This document shows positions 24,874 through 35,575 of a stretch of 64,000 nucleotides of DNA, in pieces (the first letter of the stretch is position 1; each line of letters starts with the position of its first letter). The stretch comes from Coniella vitis (lineage: Eukaryota; Ascomycota; Sordariomycetes; Diaporthales; Schizoparmaceae). The position numbers and the translations under genes are program-made. The stretch is taken from positions 1,116,001-1,180,000 of the forward strand of contig WUJK01000010.1 in the NCBI GenBank assembly GCA_011317545.1. Reading direction: 5' to 3'. The notes beneath the pieces were generated by a model. That model was not told the DNA's origin. It ran no database searches and worked only from the letters and a program-made list of their open reading frames with translations.

Positions 24874-26313
24874 GCACAACTTGCACCTTGACGCCGCTGC
24901 TTTGTACAGGCATCTCTTGTGTGGTCACTTCTTTCCCGCCGGACTCCTTCTGTCTATTTGTGCTGCTTCAAATGGATTCTCATTGAGTGTACGCAATGGA
25001 GCGGATGATATGATTCTAATGAACACAAACAAGGTAAATATGGCGTACAGAATCTGTTGGAACTCTGTTGGTGTTGCTTGTATCTATTGCGGTTTTTCGC
25101 CTTTGCCTTCTCTTATGCTCTTTGGATTGATTACCTTGGCCACCCCCTTCCTGTCTGCCCTCCCAGCTTGTTTCTTTTTTAAACATTTCCCTTCCCTTCT
25201 TTTCGCTCCGCTTTCGTACTCATTTCTCAGTTGTGTTTTGCCTTTTTCCTTCTCTCTTTCATCCTTTGATTTGCTTTACATTGGTCCTACAACAGAGCGA
25301 TCTGGTCGGCGGACAGTTTTAACAAGACAGAAGGATGAGAAGAGATAACTGGAAGCCCCGTGAAATGGTAGCACCGCTCGCTTATCAGGTGCCCTGAGAA
25401 TGCTATGTAGGCATGAAGAAGGAGAGGGTTTATTCAATCAGAATCTAATAAATTCTTTAATCAATGGTCTGAACATTGGTTGACTTGCCGCATGCTGACA
25501 TCTTAGCATAAAAACTCAACACGTTAGGATGCAGCAATAACGAGTGGGCAGAGTCATCCAGCGGAAAGACCTCGAAGGACTGCATACATGGAAAAAAAAT
25601 TGTTGTGGCCTAATCCCATACCATTTCCTGTTTATACACAACATATTGGGTCTTTCTGCGGGAATGGTGATCCACTTGCTGCGGTAGTGAGTATCCATAC
25701 CTCAGTACCAGAGTACCTGGCACAGATACTATTACTATACATGGTAATACATAGCATAGCATAAGTGCATACATACCTAGGTGGTTTGATTGTATTTCAA
25801 GGCAAAAAGATCTGGTTGGTTGGTTGGTTGACAATCGGCCAATGTGTATCATGGCAGCATTCATGCCGTCATTTAGGCTACTGACTAATAAGGGTTACTA
25901 CTTACTCGCAGAACTCCGATAGTCGGCCAAAGAATTCAACAAGCGATCGTTCAGCGGGCGCTTCTTCGGCGGCGACTGCTTCGGTCTTTTCCTGGAACGC
26001 CTGCCACTATCCACAAATTTGACTCATTGTCTGGGTACATAAAGTACATACTGCGAGTGCTCTGCGTGTACGCGTTTGCAGGGATTTGTACCTGAGCATC
26101 TTCCAAGGCTGCTTGTTCGACAGTACTTTGCATACTGTACCTGTCGCCATCCTTGCCCTCACGAAGCAGCCAAAAGCGGCAAGAAGAACGACCGAAACCA
26201 TCGAGTACAGGAGGAAAGGGCGTTAATAACAGACGAGATACAACAACAACTCAGCAGTCTAGATTACTCATCGGCTGTCATACCTTGTCGCCAGCCACCT
26301 ACACAACGCAAAG
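24874..26313. other. Intergenic region upstream of cystathionine gamma-synthase
   Basis: About 1.4 kb. The first few hundred bases are T-rich and probably the 3' UTR of the VOC gene; the last few hundred should be the promoter of the next gene. An ACCTAGGT palindrome occurs at 25775-25782. Short open frames show nothing recognisable. Confidence 0.4.
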
Positions 26314-28217
26314 ATGCCACACATCAAGCTAGGCGAGTCCATTCCTCCAGACACTGCCCATGTGAGTCTATCGAGCGAACACCGCACATCTCCTAAAATC
26401 CTGCTTCTTGTTGCTGACACGATTCTCCCCGTCTTGTCATAAAGGCTGTCAGCGTCTCGCTGCCAACCTGGAAGGCCAATGTCGCCTACGAAGAGGGCGA
26501 GCAATGGGTCGTCGGCAGCATGACGACCGGCTACCCTCGCTTTTTTATCCATAAGAGCATCAGCGCCCTCGCCGAGGTCATTGCCCAGACATTTGGTCAG
26601 CAGGGCCAGCAAGCCATGCTGTTTCCGAACCGAACGACGGCACAGCGATGCATTGGCTTCATCAAGGCCAAAGCCCCTGTCTCTGCTCAAGACCGCCTGG
26701 ATTCGGTTCACCTGGTTCTCAATAGCACCAACCCGGCTGCGGTGCCCTTGCAGCCCCTCCACCCCACCGTTTCGGCAGTCCTCTTTGTGCCTGAAGCATT
26801 CAGTTATGCGAAGCAGTACTGGCAACACAGCGGCGATGGCATTTCTAGTAGACGTGCTGAGTTTTGCCACAGTCTCCTTGGCCAGGGTCTGCTCGTCCCT
26901 CAGGAATCGTTACCCAGAGCCGCACCTGTGAAACAACTGGCTTGCAAAGGCCCCAGACGCTACCAGAAGCCTATGTCGATTGACGAGACAGGCACTGCGA
27001 CATCCAGAAAGAACAGCCCTCCGCCGACGACCAACGGACCAGACTCTGACGAGTCTTCTCGCTTCGTCGAGGAGCGCTTTGGCAGAAATTTGGATATTTC
27101 CCTTGTCGAGCGCGCCAAGACAGCAATCCGGCGGCGCATTGCCGGCACCCTGACGAGCGACGTTGATGTGAGAAGAGAGCCTCTACCCCAGGCTGAGCCG
27201 AGCAACAGAGGCGTACAAGGTCTCACAGAGCACGACATATATCTATACCCTATGGGCATGAATGCCATTTTCAATACTCATCGCCTTCTCTTAAGCGCAC
27301 GCGGAAGCTTGAAGAGCATTGAATTCGGGTTTCCATATGTCGATACGCTTAAGATCCTCGAGAAATTCGGACCTGGCTGCGTATTTTACGGACGAGCCTC
27401 CGAGGCCGACCTCGACGACCTCGAGCGGAGACTCCAGGCTGGCGAGCGCTTTTTGGGCTTGTTTTGCGAGTTCCCGGGCAATCCGCTGCTAAGTTGTCCT
27501 AATCTCAAGCGTATCCGCGCCTTGGCTGATCAGTACGACTTTGCCGTGGTTGTCGACGAGACGATTGGCACCTTTGCCAATATCAATGTCTTGCAATATG
27601 CCGACGTGGTTGTCAGCAGTTTAACAAAGATCTTTTCGGGCGATTGCAATGTCATGGGTGGATCGGCCATGCTCAATCCACGGGGCAAGTATTATGCGGC
27701 ATTGAAGGAAGCAGCTGCTCGCGATTACGAGGACACGTACTGGGCTGAAGACGCCATTTTCCTCGAACGCAACAGCCGCGATTTTGCCACAAGAATCGAT
27801 CGCATCAACGCCAATGCCGAGGCTATCTGCGATGTGCTCTTGGCCAATCCCATGGTCAAAAGGGTCCACTACCCCAAACACAATCCCGAAGCCAAGGCTA
27901 ACTACGATGTGTGTAAGGTACTGGGCGGTGGCTATGGTGGATTGCTTTCGGCCGTATTCCATCGTAAGGCTGATGCAATGGTGTTCTACGACAACATAGC
28001 TACGGCCAAAGGACCAAGTCTGGGCACTAACTTTACCATTACGTCCCCCTACGTAGTGCTGGCACACTACGCCGAGTTGGACTGGGCAGCAAGTCTCGGT
28101 GTAGACCCTGACTTGCTTCGCATTAGCGTAGGCCTAGAAGAAACGGAAGAGTTGGTATCCGTCTTCAAAGCTGCTTTGCAGGCTGCAGAGGAGGAAGCTT
28201 CAAGAGAGGCTGTCTGA
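26314..28217 (+). CDS. Cystathionine gamma-synthase (PLP-dependent, transsulfuration)
   Basis: Two exons, 26314-26361 and 26445-28217, encode about 606 aa. Exon 1 gives MPHIKLGESIPPDTAH; the GTGAGT donor and AAAG acceptor keep frame into AVSVSLPTWKANVAYEEGE. The protein belongs to the Cys/Met metabolism PLP enzyme family, with an N-terminal extension of about 220 residues as in fungal CGS. Seen motifs include YPMGMNAIFNTHRL (PLP phosphate region), CEFPGNPLL, VVDETIGTF, and the Schiff-base lysine in SSLTKIFSGDCNVMGG (about residue 409), then LRISVGLEE near the C-terminus. The enzyme joins an activated homoserine ester and cysteine into cystathionine on the way to methionine (Neurospora met-7, yeast STR2). 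The distinction from other family members rests on the long N-terminus and overall match, and is fairly sure. Confidence 0.9.
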
Positions 28218-28578
28218 CGGAGAAAGCTGTCTGGATAAAAGCAAATCGAAAAGCCACATCAGGATCATGCTCGGAAATCATTGTTTGGGAAAAAGAAACG
28301 ACAAGGCAATTGTAAATGCGCTTAATGAATCAAGGCTATTCAGCATAGTGTAAATGATTTGACTTGGTGGCATATGTGCAAACGTGGAGAACTGGAGCAC
28401 CGTTAATAATAGATACAATTTATTAAACTCAAATCATAGTAACTAAATACATGCTTTATATAGCATGCTTGGGTATCAGGGGAGAAAACAAAACATGAAG
28501 CAAAAGCGGAGTGTGTCGGAAGAAGGCAGAGATGGCATGAAATCGGGCGGACGAGGTCCTCTTTTGATCCACCGGGCT
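28218..28578. other. Convergent intergenic region
   Basis: About 360 bp between the stop codons of cystathionine gamma-synthase and the SPX-RING gene; it should hold both 3' UTRs. No other feature seen. Confidence 0.5.
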
Positions 28579-30027
28579 CTACATCAACACGCAAGACGAG
28601 TGCTTATACTGGTCTCCGAAAATTTCCATGCCCCTTTCTATCTCGTTGGCTCTCTGTTTCTCTTCGGTTTCTTTGCGGAAATATTGCTTCATAAACTTCT
28701 CTAGGCTCTTGTCAATATTGGCTGAAACCACATGTTAGCTTGATTTCCCTTTATGCATTTCGAACGATGACAGCTTACTCAAATCGGCATCCAGGACGCC
28801 CTCATCCCGACAAAGAGGACAATGCTTCTTAGTCTCGCGCTGCATCTTGATAACACACCGTACACAAAATAGGTGCGAACACCTAAGTCGGACCGGATAC
28901 CACGCTATAGAGAAGCAGATGGGGCAATCGTAGTCCTCGGTGCGAGGCACTGTAGAGACAACCTCTTGCGAAAGTTGGGCGCACAGCTTTTTGGCGACGC
29001 TGCCGGCAAGGAAGTTCTGCGAACGGACAGCTGAGCGAAACGTGACGGACGCGCCCAAACTCGTCCGCTTGTCGAATTTTTTGAGTATCTTAGTTATAGC
29101 AGTCTTGTTGATCTCTTGGAACTTGAGATTTTGAAGCAGAGTCGCGTTGAGTTGTAGAAACCGGGCATAGGCGTGCGCGCTAGAGGGTACCTTGAAGCTC
29201 TGTAAGAGGCCGCGGTTCTGGACCTGTTCCTGGAACCACACGAGCTGCTGCACAGCTTTTGCGCTCGAGCGCGAGCCATGGTCGGCCTCGTGCGATGAGA
29301 AAAAGACTTGAGCGTTGACATAGAGATCAAATATCTCGCGCCAGCGGTTGAGATCAGACTTGGACAGTCGCTTTGGCGGTCCAACCACGGCAGACACCTC
29401 GGTACCAAGGGACTTAATGTCGGCTTCCATGTTCTTTTCCTCCTGTTGCTGGAGCGCGTCCAGGCTATCTACATCGGTCTGGAGTATATTGAAGAACTCG
29501 CCGTCGAAAACCAGCGGCACTTCAATACGCTCTAGCTCGGACTCGGTGCCATCGTCGCCATCGGCTTTGTGAGACATTGGCTCCATATCTTCATCATTGT
29601 CGTCGCTGCTTGCATCGTGGGAGGGCGTGACAAGAAGTGCAGTAGAGGAGGAGTTGTCCAGGGCAGCGGAGCGGGATTGCGTGCCAGAGAGTCGCTGTAA
29701 AAAGGCACGCGAGGCAGGCGATAGGGCAGCATCAATGACCTGGCCATGGCGCAGGTGTACAAAGACAGACAGACAGGGCCTAAGCGAGTGCGACGAGGCG
29801 TGGTCGAGGTTGTAGCGAGCCAGTGGGATGGGCTCGCCGTTGGGGCTGACGGTCTGCTCGGCCAGGAGTTGCTGGAGTGTGTCCTTATCGAGACCGAGGC
29901 CTTCAAGCTCGCGCTGGACCTTTTTCAGGCATTTCTTCAGCTGCGAGTAGGGGATGGCAGCAGCGAGCCAGTGCTCGGGAAAGCCCTCGCGCTCAAGGGT
30001 CTCCTTGAACTCGTGGGCAAACTTCAT
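28579..30027 (-). CDS. SPX-RING protein, putative phosphate-sensing E3 ubiquitin ligase with C-terminal CaaX box
   Basis: Two exons, 30027-28779 and 28721-28579, encode 463 aa. The N-terminus MKFAHEFKETLEREGFPEHW, with IPYSQLKKCLKKVQREL, is a standard SPX start; further SPX helices extend to about residue 330 (RLSKSDLNRWREIFDLYV and FLQLNATLLQNLKFQEINKT). SPX domains bind inositol pyrophosphates and report phosphate status. A C3HC4 RING follows at about 368-408 (CPIC...CSHLFCVRC...CPLC), so E3 ligase activity is likely, as in plant NLA. The short last exon, absent from simple ORF reading, adds NIDKSLEKFMKQYF, a charged helix and the end SSCVLM. Its splice (GTAAGC donor, TTTCAG acceptor) preserves frame. 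The end fits a CaaX prenylation signal. Target and membrane attachment are inference. Confidence 0.9.
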
Positions 30028-30653
30028 GGCCGGCTAAAAGAGCGAAGAGTTGGGATCGAATCAGGGTCTAGGTCAGGAGAGTGACTGGATGGGGGCGTCC
30101 GATCGGGAACACATATCGTACCGGAGAGGCGGCAACAGAGGGTAGCGGCGGCGGGGATAAGGCGAGGGATGGGCAGCAGCAGGAGAGGAAAAAGCCGGTT
30201 GCTCATTCTATCAATCGTCGGCAATGACACGTGAGGATGGCGGCCCAAGCTGGGGGCATCTTGGGCCAGGTCGCCTTCGTCGGGGGCCCGGCGGTTGCAA
30301 AAGTGTTTTGCGAACAGCTTCGCAGCCACGTGCGCGCAGTTTGTCGAATGGATTTGCTTTGCCCGACGCACTGGTTCTGGTTGTTCGAGTCAGGCTGTTT
30401 GCGGCTCGGCTGGTCTTGGTGTCCTGACAGACAAAACACGTGCTGAAGGACTTCGTCTAGGCGGGAGGCCTGGAATGTTCAGTGGGTGCCACAGGATGGA
30501 TCCCTGCTCTTCTTAGCGAGGTACTACATACCACATAATATCCCAGGCCCCCTGTCAATCCTATGCAGGCTTGCCAGGCTCTTCTACTCTCCAGAAGCTC
30601 ACTTCACGCCCTCTTCTCACATCTATTATCAGCTGCCAACCTCTCCGCCGACA
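30028..30653. promoter_or_regulatory. Divergent promoter region, SPX-RING / JJJ1
   Basis: 626 bp between two diverging start codons. It should hold both promoters and leaders; the JJJ1-proximal part is pyrimidine-rich. A CACGTG hexamer lies at 30437-30442 (AAACACGTGCTG). This is the core bound by bHLH factors such as Pho4/NUC-1, suggestive beside an SPX gene but common by chance. Confidence 0.35.
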
Positions 30654-32387
30654 ATGGGAGCCCAGCAGTCTTCGGCAGGAGGCTCCAGCCCTGGTGCGGC
30701 CGGCGACTCCGTCACCGCTTTGCGCAAGACATGCTACTATGAGGTGTTAGGCGTAGATCGCGCTGCCGAAGATGCAGAGATCCGCAAAGCTTACAAGAAG
30801 AAGGCCCTTGAGCTGCACCCTGACCGCAACTATAACGATGAGGAGAATGCCACTAGAAAGTTTGCTGAAGTGCAGACCGCGTACGAGGTTCTCTCCGACC
30901 CCCAGGAACGCGCCTGGTACGACTCACACCGCGATGCTATCCTGCGTGGCGACTCTGACGACGCCGACGCTGACGCCGGGCCCCAATCCCATTACAATGT
31001 CCGCCTTACCACGACTGACGAGATCATGACCCTCATTGGCCGCTTCAACTCACGCGTACCCTTTGACGACAGTCCTTCTGGCTTCTTTGCAATTCTCGAT
31101 ATCTTCTTTGGTCAACTCGCTGCCGAGGAGACGGCTGCTTGCGAATGGGACGGCCTGGTTCCTGTCGAATACCCGCCATTTGGCGCTGCCCACGACGATC
31201 ACGAGTCTGTGGCCAAGCCCTTTTATACCAGCTGGTCTAACTTCTCCACCAAGAAATCATTTGGTTGGAAGGACAAATGGCGTCTTTCTGATGCGCCGGA
31301 TCGTCGCGTGCGACGGGCCATGGAAAAGGACAACAAAAAGTCTCGTGATGACGCTATTCGCGATTTCAATGATGCCGTGCGGTCTTTGGTCGCTTTTGTT
31401 AAGAAACGAGACCCACGGTATGTTCCCAACACACAATCCGAAGCCGAACGTCAAAAGATCTTGCGCGACTCCGCAGCCACACAAGCAGCCCGCGCCCGCG
31501 CCGCGAATGAAAAGAAGATGAGAGGCAAGGAGTTCGTTGTGGCTGATTGGGCTCAGTCACGGGGCGACGAAGATGCCGAGTACAACGATGAGTTTGCAAG
31601 TAGCAGTGACGAAAGTGAAGTTGAACAAATCGAATGTGTCGTCTGCAATAAGCTCTTCAAAAGTGAGAAGCAATACGAAGCGCACGAGAAGAGCAAGAAG
31701 CACATCAAGGCTATCCAGCAGTTGCGCAGGCAGATGAAGAAAGAGGGCCGCGACTTGGACCTGGACGTAAACGAGATAGGCGAGCCACCACGGTCACCTA
31801 TGAACGACACTGACGTACATGCCCATGGGAGGAGCCAAGATGATGCGCCATTGCCCGCAATAGCAGGTGGGATTGACGTGCCCTCTGCGCCAGAAGATGC
31901 CAGCGGACTCTCGTCTTCAAATGACGCCTTGGATGACGAGTATGCGCCTAGAAAGGTTGTCGAAAGCCGCCTGGCTTCTCAATCTGTTGCCAGTCACGAC
32001 GAGTCCAGTGAGGGTGAAGACGATCTAAAGTATCTGGTGCTTGAGCCTAAAATGTCAAAGCTTCTGGTAGAGGATGACGAGTATAATACGTCCAAAAAAG
32101 TTGGGAAAGCAAAGGCCAAGAGGGCCAAAAAGGCTGCGCAGGTTCATGCTCAAGCCCAGATTACTGCGGTATGTGCTTTGGTTCGTGAAATTCCTGGTAG
32201 CTGTATCACTGAAGGCAAACATTGTGCTTACTGATATGCTTAGTGTAATGTCTGTGATCAGACCTTTGAGTCAAGGACACAGCTGTTTAAGCATATTCGA
32301 GATGAAGACCATGCACAGCTGAAGACGGTTGGACAGCCACCGCCATCAAAGCATACCGGCAAGAAGGGTAAGAAGTCAAAGAGATAA
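30654..32387 (+). CDS. JJJ1: J-domain protein with two C2H2 zinc fingers (Jjj1/DNAJC21-like)
   Basis: Two exons, 30654-32168 and 32244-32387, encode about 552 aa. The J domain (about 24-95) includes CYYEVLGVDRAAEDAEIRKA and the HPD triad in ELHPDRNYND. The middle has the Jjj1-type region with YNVRLTTTDEIMTLIGRF and KSFGWKDKWRLSDAPDRRVR. A C2H2 zinc finger follows (CVVCNKLFKSEKQYEAH, then KKH). The second exon supplies the second finger, CNVCDQTFESRTQLFKHIRD plus a final His, and a basic tail rich in KKGKKSKR. Jjj1 works with Hsp70 Ssa on late cytoplasmic 60S maturation, releasing Arx1. The domain order is diagnostic. Acidic, Ser-rich linkers between the fingers appear disordered. Confidence 0.92.
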
Positions 32388-32686
32388 TTTGACATCCTTT
32401 GAGACTGTTGGCAGCCTCAAGGCAACACTGATCAGCACAGCTCAATCAGCAGATAAGTGTCATTGCCGACTCAAATGCCCATAAGTTTAACCCAATGTGC
32501 GCGTTATGCAAGGTGGCTATATACATCGACCCGCCAGCATGCTCGCAGTTCCCAATACCGTCACTAAAAAAACCCCTTGCGCCGTCACGCCTTTCCACCC
32601 GAATCAAATCATCAAAACCTGTGAAACTTGTGAGCACTACGTGCTACCTCACCGTTCTCTAAAGGTAACAGATAAGCTCTGGTCTT
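32388..32686. other. Convergent spacer between JJJ1 and ATG4
   Basis: About 300 bp between two stop codons; expected to hold both 3' UTRs. Nothing else is visible. Confidence 0.4.
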
Positions 32687-34410
32687 CTAGTCATCCAAGA
32701 CAGTTTCTTCGTCATCACTTAATGTCTCGACCTCATAAATGGCGGCCTCTCTTTCAGCAGGTACGCCACGTGCCGGGTCATTGTCGGAAACGTGGATAAT
32801 AGCCTTGCCCTGCACATATTTGACGGAGTCCTTCCATGTTTCCCAATCACTTTCATCCTTGATGAGGAATCCAATCAGCATGCTAGGATCCATGTCGCGC
32901 ACGTGAAGTCGACGAAGTCGCCGCGTATGGCACGTGTTGATATCATCGCTCGTGTACTTGTTCACATCTTCATGGAATGGCAGAGCAGGTCGGGTGCAGT
33001 GTGGGTCGAGATAAAAAAGGCATGAACCTGGTTCGTAGTCGTCTCCTGAGCGTTGTGCGCCAACAAAGTAATGCGACGCCGATGGGCGGCCACTATAACA
33101 CGCTCTTCGTTAGCAGGTGATGCTATAAAAAGAGGCTTCATAGAAATCTGTTCCTTCAGATCAAAACCGCAGCTGAAGGCATGGAGGATAATGTGAGAAA
33201 GCAGGTGCACCAAGGTAAAAGAGGAAATGGATGAATTGTTGGAACAGAAGGTCATGGACAAAGTAGCGGGCAGAAGCTACGAGATAGCGACATACCCTGC
33301 GATTCCCACTGATTGTGGCATTTGCAATGCGGCGGTCAGAGCCTCCCAATAAACTTGGTTGATCTTGTCGATACCGAGCCGCGTGCCCACGAGAACTAGA
33401 GTTGGGTGAAATGTCTCGCCGTCTGGTTTAGCAACAGCCATGAAACTATCTTCGTATACGTCAGGAAGATCCCCGGTAGAGTAGACACGCAGCAGCTCCT
33501 CGTTAGAGTTAGCTAAAGCCCTAGATCATAGTCAGCACCACTTGCGCCAGTCTCCTGTTTTTGTTATGGCGGTGCAACCCACTGTATGCACCTGGCTGTT
33601 GCCGAAGGACCGAACCACTCCCCCGGGTATTTTCCACAAGCCACAGCACCATGTCTCACAAAATTGTGTATAGAATACGGAGCTCGGGGATCGTCCGCAA
33701 AGCGAGCAAGAATCTCGCGTTCTCGTTGCTCGGCCGTGCCTCGACGCCAGTCTAAAAGCATTGTCATCAGTGTCTGATCAACAACCCGGGATAGGCTATA
33801 GAGCGAATCACATACCACGGCCCAGCTCACATATTGCGAGTGCATTTGCCAACAGACTCTGGCCAGATCGAATCATGCAGCCCCATCCAGTGTCTGAAGC
33901 GAACCCTCCCTGGTCAGTAAGAGTCTTGAGACGCATGGCAAACGAGAGGGCGGCGGAAGCCTTGGGATCTGTAGACTTGGAGATGGGCTCGAATCCGGAG
34001 CGATAGGTCATCCAGATGCGAGATTCCAAGTCATCTAGGAAGGCTGCAGGCCAGCCAGAGTCTTGAAGAATCTCGGCATACGCTGAAGAAGAGTAACTAC
34101 TTGACGAGGATTCGGGAGGTGTGTTAGGAATGGCCTTCAGAGGATGTGGCAACGTTGTAGCCGAAGGAGAGACTGGAGGAGTGGTTCGGGAAATAGTTGC
34201 AGCATCCACATGAATGGAACAGCTACCAGTGTTGACGCTGTTGGTGTATGAGCGTCCGAGACACCAGACAGGTCTGTTGAGGGAGGGGTCGTTTGTAGGC
34301 TCCGGGTCCCATAACATGCTCAAGAAGCGGCGTCCATAGCGGCCCACCTCGGCCGCACCGGCCATGGCCGTGTCCACGGCCTGTTGTGTTCTTTGGGACA
34401 TATCGGCCAT
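32687..34410 (-). CDS. ATG4: Autophagy cysteine protease Atg4
   Basis: Four exons, 34410-33816, 33751-33583, 33520-33296 and 33092-32687, sum to 1,395 nt in frame (464 aa). The start MADMSQRTQQAVDTAM is taken because the ATG at 34410 leads into the Atg4 N-terminal region (GRYGRRFLSMLWDPEPTND); the frame is open further upstream but unconserved. Catalytic elements are visible: FASDTGWGCMIRSGQSLLAN with nucleophile Cys about residue 178, and the Asp-His pair in LFYLDPHCTRPAL. Also diagnostic are GIAGGRPSASHYFVGAQ (rebuilt across the last splice), VYSTGDLPDVYEDSF and RDMDPSMLIGFLIKDE. Atg4 trims the C-terminus of Atg8 and later removes it from lipid. The last intron is 203 nt, long for this window. 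The acidic C-terminal tail is unremarkable. Confidence 0.93.
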
Positions 34411-35575
34411 GTCTTTTGGACCGTGAAGTTGGTTTTTCAGCGGGAGATGCAGGTGGGATTGTCCCAGGCTCGGTGTCGGGTAAGGCTCCGTGAAAGACAG
34501 TTCTGATCGATCTCGAAGTCTCGACTGGAGCACAACGGCGTCACTGACCGGCAAAGACGGCGGTGGGTTTCCGGAGACTGGTACATTAAACGCAGTGTTT
34601 CCAAAAGAGTTGAGCAAGCCCCTAACACCGGATTGGCGGAAGACAGGTTGAAGGTAAAATGCACGATGGGCACTAAGGCTTCCTAGGTAAGAAGGGGCCG
34701 GCACTGGGCAGACAGGAAGAGAGCGCCTGCCTAGGTCACAAGCACATGCCTCAACGATCCAAACATGGATCAGCAGAGGGCGAGGGCGCACGCCAGCGAG
34801 GTCAGGTGGCGGCGCTACTAGTCGATGCTTGGATGAATGAGTGGTTTCGTGGGTGTTGAAACACTTGAGAAGGCGGGTTGACGGATGATGGCATGGACAG
34901 GACGGAGGGAGAAGCAGACGGAACCGTTGGAGACCTACTGTGTGCCGTTATGATGGGGGCATGTCGGGTTGTATGTACAAAGAACCTGAATTTTCTTATT
35001 CTGTGCTTGCGTTCCAAGAGTAGCAGATACATGCACAGTACGCAACAGGCGTCTCGTAATAGGACTATTATGTGAAGGGCACATGTCATTCCGCAGGCCC
35101 CCCTACCCTCCTTTGCCCCCACGATACAAGCTAGGAACTAGGCCGCCTAAGGTGCCTGGAAACTGAATTTCTGCCTACAGGAGCTCACTGCAAGTGCTCA
35201 AGCACTGTTTGTGGGTAAACAATGGTGAGCCAAACAGAGGCATCTACCACGGACGGCTATGCTCCGCCTGGATCGGAGTGCTAGGACCATGTACCGAAGT
35301 ACATAGTACCTGCCCAAGTTGCCGTAGCCCCCACTACGATTGAGGTCTAGTCCCTGCAGAGGCGATATACAGCGACATCATTCAGGCAGTGCTTGAGTAC
35401 TTTTGCCCCAGCTCATAGCCCCAACAGCGTGCTGACCAATGCTCCTCTCAACTCAAAAAACAGCTCAACTGTAGCCTCTATACAAGCTCTAATTGCCATC
35501 CCAGAATTCTTGGTCAGGTTCTCATTTTGACATCGAGGCTGTTCCCCTAGCAGACCGCCCGCTTCGAACCCGGTC
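34411..35575. promoter_or_regulatory. Divergent region between ATG4 and SQS1
   Basis: About 1.2 kb between diverging starts. The ATG4 side stays open in frame for another 127 codons, but those residues are not Atg4-like. A TACATAGTA copy lies at 35300-35308. A minus-strand frame at 34802-35122 has hydrophobic residues but no support as a gene; it may be an upstream ORF in the ATG4 leader. Confidence 0.35.

Noticed and set aside
24365..25348. 327-codon plus-strand frame overlapping the VOC gene tail
   Set aside because: It overlaps the in-frame tail in another frame, changes character after 24,873 and has no recognisable domain.
34002..34791. N-terminal extension of ATG4 to 34791
   Set aside because: The frame is open for 127 more codons, but the added residues look non-conserved and the Atg4-like N-terminus begins near 34410.
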